Assembly: GCA_965153455.1 (NCBI GenBank)
Contig: OZ234494.1
Span: forward strand, 20,212,001 to 20,276,000
DNA from: Sphagnum compactum
Taxonomy: Eukaryota > Bryophyta > Sphagnopsida > Sphagnales
Length of the DNA: 64,000 nucleotides
Reading direction: 5' to 3'
The position numbers and the translations under genes were made by a program. Positions 59,926-64,000 of this stretch are shown here, piece after piece (position 1 is the first letter of the stretch; every line of letters starts with the position of its first letter). The notes under the pieces are model-generated. The model was not told where the DNA came from and did not search any database. It saw only the letters and a list, made by a program, of their open reading frames with translations.

Positions 59926-60050
59926 ATTTGAAAGAGCATCTGACCCTAAGAAGCTCAGGGTGAAATGTGGAATACCTTGTCACTTGCATTTTGAAAGAGC
60001 ATCCGACCCTAAGAAGCTTAGGGCAAAATATGGAACATCTTGTTAGTGAT
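59926..60050. repeat. 63-bp tandem duplication
   Basis: AAAGAGCATC-GACCCTAAGAAGCT-AGGG ... AATATGGAA-like sequence starts at 59931 and 59994. Each unit contains a near-palindromic CCCTAAGAAGCTTAGGG segment. Confidence 0.8.
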
Positions 60051-60054
60051 AATT

Positions 60055-60964
60055 ATGTTAGTTACATTGTCTAGTGTGAATGCACAAACAAGTGGGTGTG
60101 CCAAACAAGTATATTATGCACAAATACATACTGAAAGTGAGTTGTGCACAAGCAAAAGCTACATCTAATTAAAAGCCACTAGAAACGTTTACATCCCAAG
60201 ATCCAAGTGTTTTTGGGCACTGTTTATTTATATTATATTATATTAATTTATTATTACATTTTCCCCACCCATTTTTTATTTCACAAAAGTGACAAAAATT
60301 CTTGTTGGGAAAACCATGTCTTACACTGAAAATCAAGTTTTTTCATGTTTTCTCCTTAATTTTTATTTCAAAAAATACCATAAATTTCTCCACCTAAGGA
60401 AATCATTGCTTTTGCTTTTGGGTGGGTGTTTTTGGATCAAAATTGATCTCAAAATTTAAGGTTTGAAGAAGGGGGGGGGGGGGGGAGGTGATAAAACAAA
60501 TTTGGAGTTTTAGTTTCTTGTGACTAATTAAAATCCTAGACTTTAAAAAAAAAAAAACCAAATTGAAAAGGACAAAGAAATGTTGAGATTGGAACAAGTG
60601 ATTTTTGTTCCCAAAAAAAAACAAAAAAAAAGGAAAAATTTGGAGAAATGTGTGTTGGTTTTTCATGTGTGAATGCAACTGAATTTTGCTAATGTTTTGG
60701 GGGAAAAAAAAAAGTTCACCAAATTTTCAATATCACAAAAGTTGAAAAGAATGATCCTGAGATGGGATGATGGATGATGCATGCAACTCAATGAAAATGG
60801 GGTTTTGAAACAAATTTTGTTGATGAAAAAGAAATTTAATTTGGAAGTGTGGGCAGTTTATTAGAAATGTGTGATGGATGATCCCACGTCCACACTGGTG
60901 TTTATTGTTTTGAATTGCAAATTGAAAATTGAAAATTCTCAGCAGCAATGAATCAATCACAACC

Positions 60965-61008
<44 letters not shown>

Positions 61009-61637
61009 ATGGAATTGAATTGAATTCAATTGAGTTGTTGCACACGAAGGAAAAACTATAAAATCATGTCACTCAGTTGCAGATCTCTCTCCATCCATTG
61101 TTGTACAAGAAGAGTTCAATCATGTTGTTGAATGCAAATTTGAAGCTTGTCCAATTGATTCATTGATTTGTGTGCCTCATGCATGAAAGAATTATTGTGA
61201 GTGGGATGATGGAATTCAAAATAAATTTGGCCTTTTCTTCTTTGTTTGCTTGTTAGAGAGTTGGAAGAGTTGGAGATTTGAGAGTAGTGTTGTTGTTTTT
61301 TGTTTTGTTTTTGGTGTTACGGAGAGTTTTGTCGAGGTTACAGTCGCCATTTCAAGTAGAAAAAAAGAGAAAAGAAGAAGAAGAAGAAGAAGAAGAAGGA
61401 GGAGGAGGAGAGTCTCTTTTGCACAGACAATGGGAGAGATTTCTGTTGTGATATATTATATGGGTTTGTGAGACTTGCATCTACTATGCTTTGCAATGTC
61501 AATAGATTCCAATTTTTTAGCGGATTGGATGTTTTTGTCGACATTGTAAAGAATTTTCCTTGCAGCGAGAGAGAGAGGCATTGGGAGTTTTGGGTACGTG
61601 TGAAGCTCATCAGAGAATTTTTCCCTTGCACAGACAC

Positions 61638-61688
<51 letters not shown>

Positions 61689-61927
61689 GGGGGAGTTTTG
61701 GGTGTATGTGAAGCTTACCAGAGAATTTTTCCTTGCACAGAGAGAGAGAGAGAGGTTTTGGGAGTTTTGGGTGTGAGTGAAGTTCACCCAATTCCTTTGT
61801 GACGAGTTCTGACATTTGGGTTTAGAGATCATTTTAGGCGAGGATTTGATGTTCTTGATGCAGTTATGAGTTTGACATCGGCGCAGACTTATGGGGAGGA
61901 AGTGGAGACTTCGTCGATGATGATGCA
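60055..61927. promoter_or_regulatory. GA-rich upstream region of the LRR kinase gene
   Basis: AT-rich spacer that becomes dominated by (GA)n tracts: about 60969-61003, a GAA/GGA run at 61371-61409, 61645-61686 and 61739-61754. A ~100-bp unit (GGGAGTTTTGGGT ... GTGAAG ... CAGAGAATTTTTCC-TTGCACAGA) is repeated around the last two. GA/CT tracts are common in plant promoters and 5' UTRs. The long open frames over them are low-complexity artefacts. Confidence 0.6.
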
Positions 61928-63910
61928 ATGATGTTCTTCAATAACAGCCGAGCTTACCGCGAACCTGGGCAATCATTGGTACCGGGGAACAAAACAGGCT
62001 CCTATCTGATGATAATGATGAGGATCTTCTTCGCCGCTTCTTCTTGTGGTCCGACTTTCGTTCTTGTAACAGCACTCAGCTTGTTGTTTGTCCAAGCTCC
62101 ACGCTGCAGCTATGCATTGACACCAGATGGTAAGCACAGCAATAAGCACCCAATAAAGACAAAAGCAACCAAAGAAACCCAACCTTCTTTGCATGCGAAA
62201 AACGAGCACATGAACAATATGATGCCACCCAAGTTTTCAGAGCTCGAGATTCTAAAGACCCACCATCATAAGATCCTGTCACTTGTATTTCCATGTTTGC
62301 TTGAAGGATCTTCTGAAGAGATCAGGAGAGATGATCATGCACTCATCCTGTTTTGTTTTGTTTTCCATCAGGGGAAGCTCTTCTCTCCTTCAAACGAGGC
62401 ATACAGAATGCTCATGGTGCACTGACCAGTTGGAATGAATCCGACTCTGATCCTTGCGGCTGGTCTGGGATCCAATGCAATCCAGAAAACAGGCGTGTCT
62501 ATACACTGTAAGTAGTTTTTTGCTTCCCAAGTTTTTTGCTTAGTAAGTACCCTGATGGTACTGATGATCAAGGTATGTATGTATGTCTTCTTTGCAATCT
62601 GTGCCAACCTGTTGCAATACTACTGGCAGCATAAAATTGTGGGGGAATTTACTTTGTGGGTAACAGAACATGATCATGATGCCAGATCTTTGCCCCATGA
62701 CATGACATCTGCAGGAATCTTCCTTACCGCAGCTTAAGAGGGTTCTTATCTCCAGAGATTGGGAAGCTTGACCAGCTTCGCAGAATGTATGTTGAACACA
62801 ATTCACCATTGATTTCTAGCATGTCAATCTATGTGAGACCCATATGTGTGCTTTCTTTTCTTTCTTTCTTTCACATCCATCTTCTTCTTCGCACTGAGCT
62901 ACAGTCTCCTACATTGCAGATTTTTCTTGTTCATTGCAAGTTCCTTTGTGTCTTCCAGGCTTGATCCTGATTGCAACATTGTAGAGCTCTTTTCACCACG
63001 CTCTGGGCTTTTCTGTATGTTGTATTTTCAACAAGGGTTGAACCTCGATCGATTCTGCTTGCTTCTTTCATGACCCTCCTGATGATATCTCAATCTGCCA
63101 ATTTCTTGTCTAGTGGTACTGGCTTACAAACACATATATTTGGTTGAATCCAGTGGGCTTCATCGCAATGCCCTGTTTGGTCCTATCCCAACTGAGCTTG
63201 GCAACTGTACTTCACTGAAGGCACTGTAAGTTCAAACTCAAGCCAGATTTTCTTGTACCCATCCATCATGGGCATCTTCAGAAATGACTCAAAACATATG
63301 TGAAGTTTGAAGCAAGCAATTGTCAAAGATTCAGCATGGTCAAAGAGGGAAAGAAGTCCAGCATAGGACGCAACTTCTTTTGCACAATAAGAGCTCTAGA
63401 GTAGCAGTGGTGTAGGATTCCCTTGTACCCATTATGTGCACCTCTGAAACAGCTCGAAACATCTATGAAATTTTAAGCAAGCAATTGTCAAAGTTTCAGC
63501 ACCATCATCAAAGAGGGAAGAAAGTCCAGCTCAGGATGCAGCTTCTTTAGCACAATAAGTCTAGCTCTAGAGTAGTACAATGGTGTACATACTCAGAAGC
63601 TTCGAGGATCTGTGTCAATGCTGCTGCAGGTACTTGAGGGGCAACTATTTTACTGGCAACATTCCAGATGAGCTTGGACATCTACGGCATCTTAAGACCT
63701 TGTGAGTTCAACTTGTGGCTCAATCTATATGAAGCACGCCCTCTTTCACCTCCTTGTCCATTGTTGAGAGAACATAGGCGTCACTGTAATATCTGTGATG
63801 ATGATATATGATTTTGTACATGGAGTTTTGTATCCCAGGGATGTTTCAAACAATGGACTCACAGGCAGCATCCCTCAGTCTCTTGGATTCCTTCCCAACC
63901 TCTCTTTCCT
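61928..63910 (+). CDS. LRR receptor-like kinase, FEI-type, 5' part (cut by window end)
   Basis: Plasma-membrane leucine-rich-repeat receptor kinase; Arabidopsis FEI1/FEI2 act in cell-wall signalling. Six exons are visible: 61928-62129, 62372-62507, 62715-62786, 63154-63225, 63630-63701, 63839-63910; the last is followed by GTAAGT and the gene runs off the window before the transmembrane and kinase domains. A hydrophobic signal peptide ends near CSYA, so Met28/30/31 (to 62018) is as likely a start as ATG 61928. The LRRNT cap follows: LTPDGEALLSFKRGI ... TSWNESDSDPCGWSGIQC. Four LRRs follow, one per exon: NLPYRSLRGFLSPEIGKLDQ, GLHRNALFGPIPTELGNCTS, YLRGNYFTGNIPDELGHLRH, DVSNNGLTGSIPQSLGFLPN. 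The last four exons are each 72 nt in phase 2. Placement in the FEI clade rests on the cap and LRR wording from memory; no kinase is visible. Confidence 0.85.
63252..63588 (+). repeat. 170-bp tandem duplication inside LRR kinase intron 4
   Basis: A block starting CTTGTACCCAT and running through GCAAGCAATTGTCAAAG, AAGTCCAGC, GCACAATAAG and CTCTAGAGTAG to TGGTGTA occurs at 63252 and 63422. It lies wholly in the intron between exons 4 and 5. Confidence 0.88.
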
Positions 63911-64000
63911 GTAAGTTTGCCTTTTCTGCATCAAGTTGGAGGTCTGCCTCCTTGCACTCTTCCCACCATAAAATCCCTTATAAACCATTCTCCTTGTGGT

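Noticed and set aside
61338-61928. 196-codon minus-strand frame upstream of the LRR kinase
   Set aside because: Ser-Leu runs from GA/CT microsatellites; no domain.

Overview
This window is nuclear DNA from a land plant. Its genes have many short GT-AG introns, three of the five encode chloroplast-type proteins with N-terminal extensions, it carries a plant-type U6 snRNA sequence, plant telomere-type AAACCCT motifs recur, and long AT-rich spacers are full of decayed mobile elements and tandem repeats. The style (compact multi-exon genes between about 10 kb AT-rich spacers) would fit a moss or another non-seed plant, but nothing here fixes the species.

Layout. (1) 0.96-6.03 kb, plus strand: a 13-exon chloroplast-type RecA (RECA1-like), preceded by three ~160-bp tandem repeats. 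(2) 6.0-16.5 kb: AT-rich spacer with a U6 snRNA copy flanked by 14-bp direct repeats and a 375-bp MITE. (3) 16.58-23.28 kb, plus: a 22-exon PH-START-EDR2_C (DUF1336) protein of the EDR2 family. (4) 24.46-27.18 kb, minus: a 4-exon plastid dicarboxylate (2-oxoglutarate/malate) translocator of the DiT1 type with one GC-AG intron. (5) 27.3-38.5 kb: AT-rich repeats, including a dispersed family encoding an acidic peptide motif. (6) 39.93-41.79 kb, minus: an uninterrupted EGY2-like site-2-protease homologue; a 12-copy ~48-bp minisatellite lies 0.8 kb upstream. (7) 43.2-61.9 kb: transposon graveyard with Ty3/gypsy, BED-finger transposase, CACTA-like and SINE-like remnants, a satellite block with a perfect 35-bp inverted repeat, and a second MITE copy. 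(8) From 61.93 kb, plus: the 5' part of an LRR receptor kinase (FEI-like), cut by the window end.

No operon-like logic links the genes. RecA (plastid DNA repair), the DiT1-like carrier (carbon/nitrogen exchange across the envelope) and the EGY2-like protease (thylakoid membrane) all serve the chloroplast. The EDR2-like protein and the LRR kinase are expected at endomembranes and the plasma membrane. I did not find a convincing new multi-gene system. The most interesting signals are in the repeats: the U6 retrocopy, a 148-bp CACTA-like foldback element, the acidic-motif repeat family, the intronless EGY2-like gene and several exact tandem or inverted repeats. Exon borders were set by hand from splice signals and reading-phase continuity.
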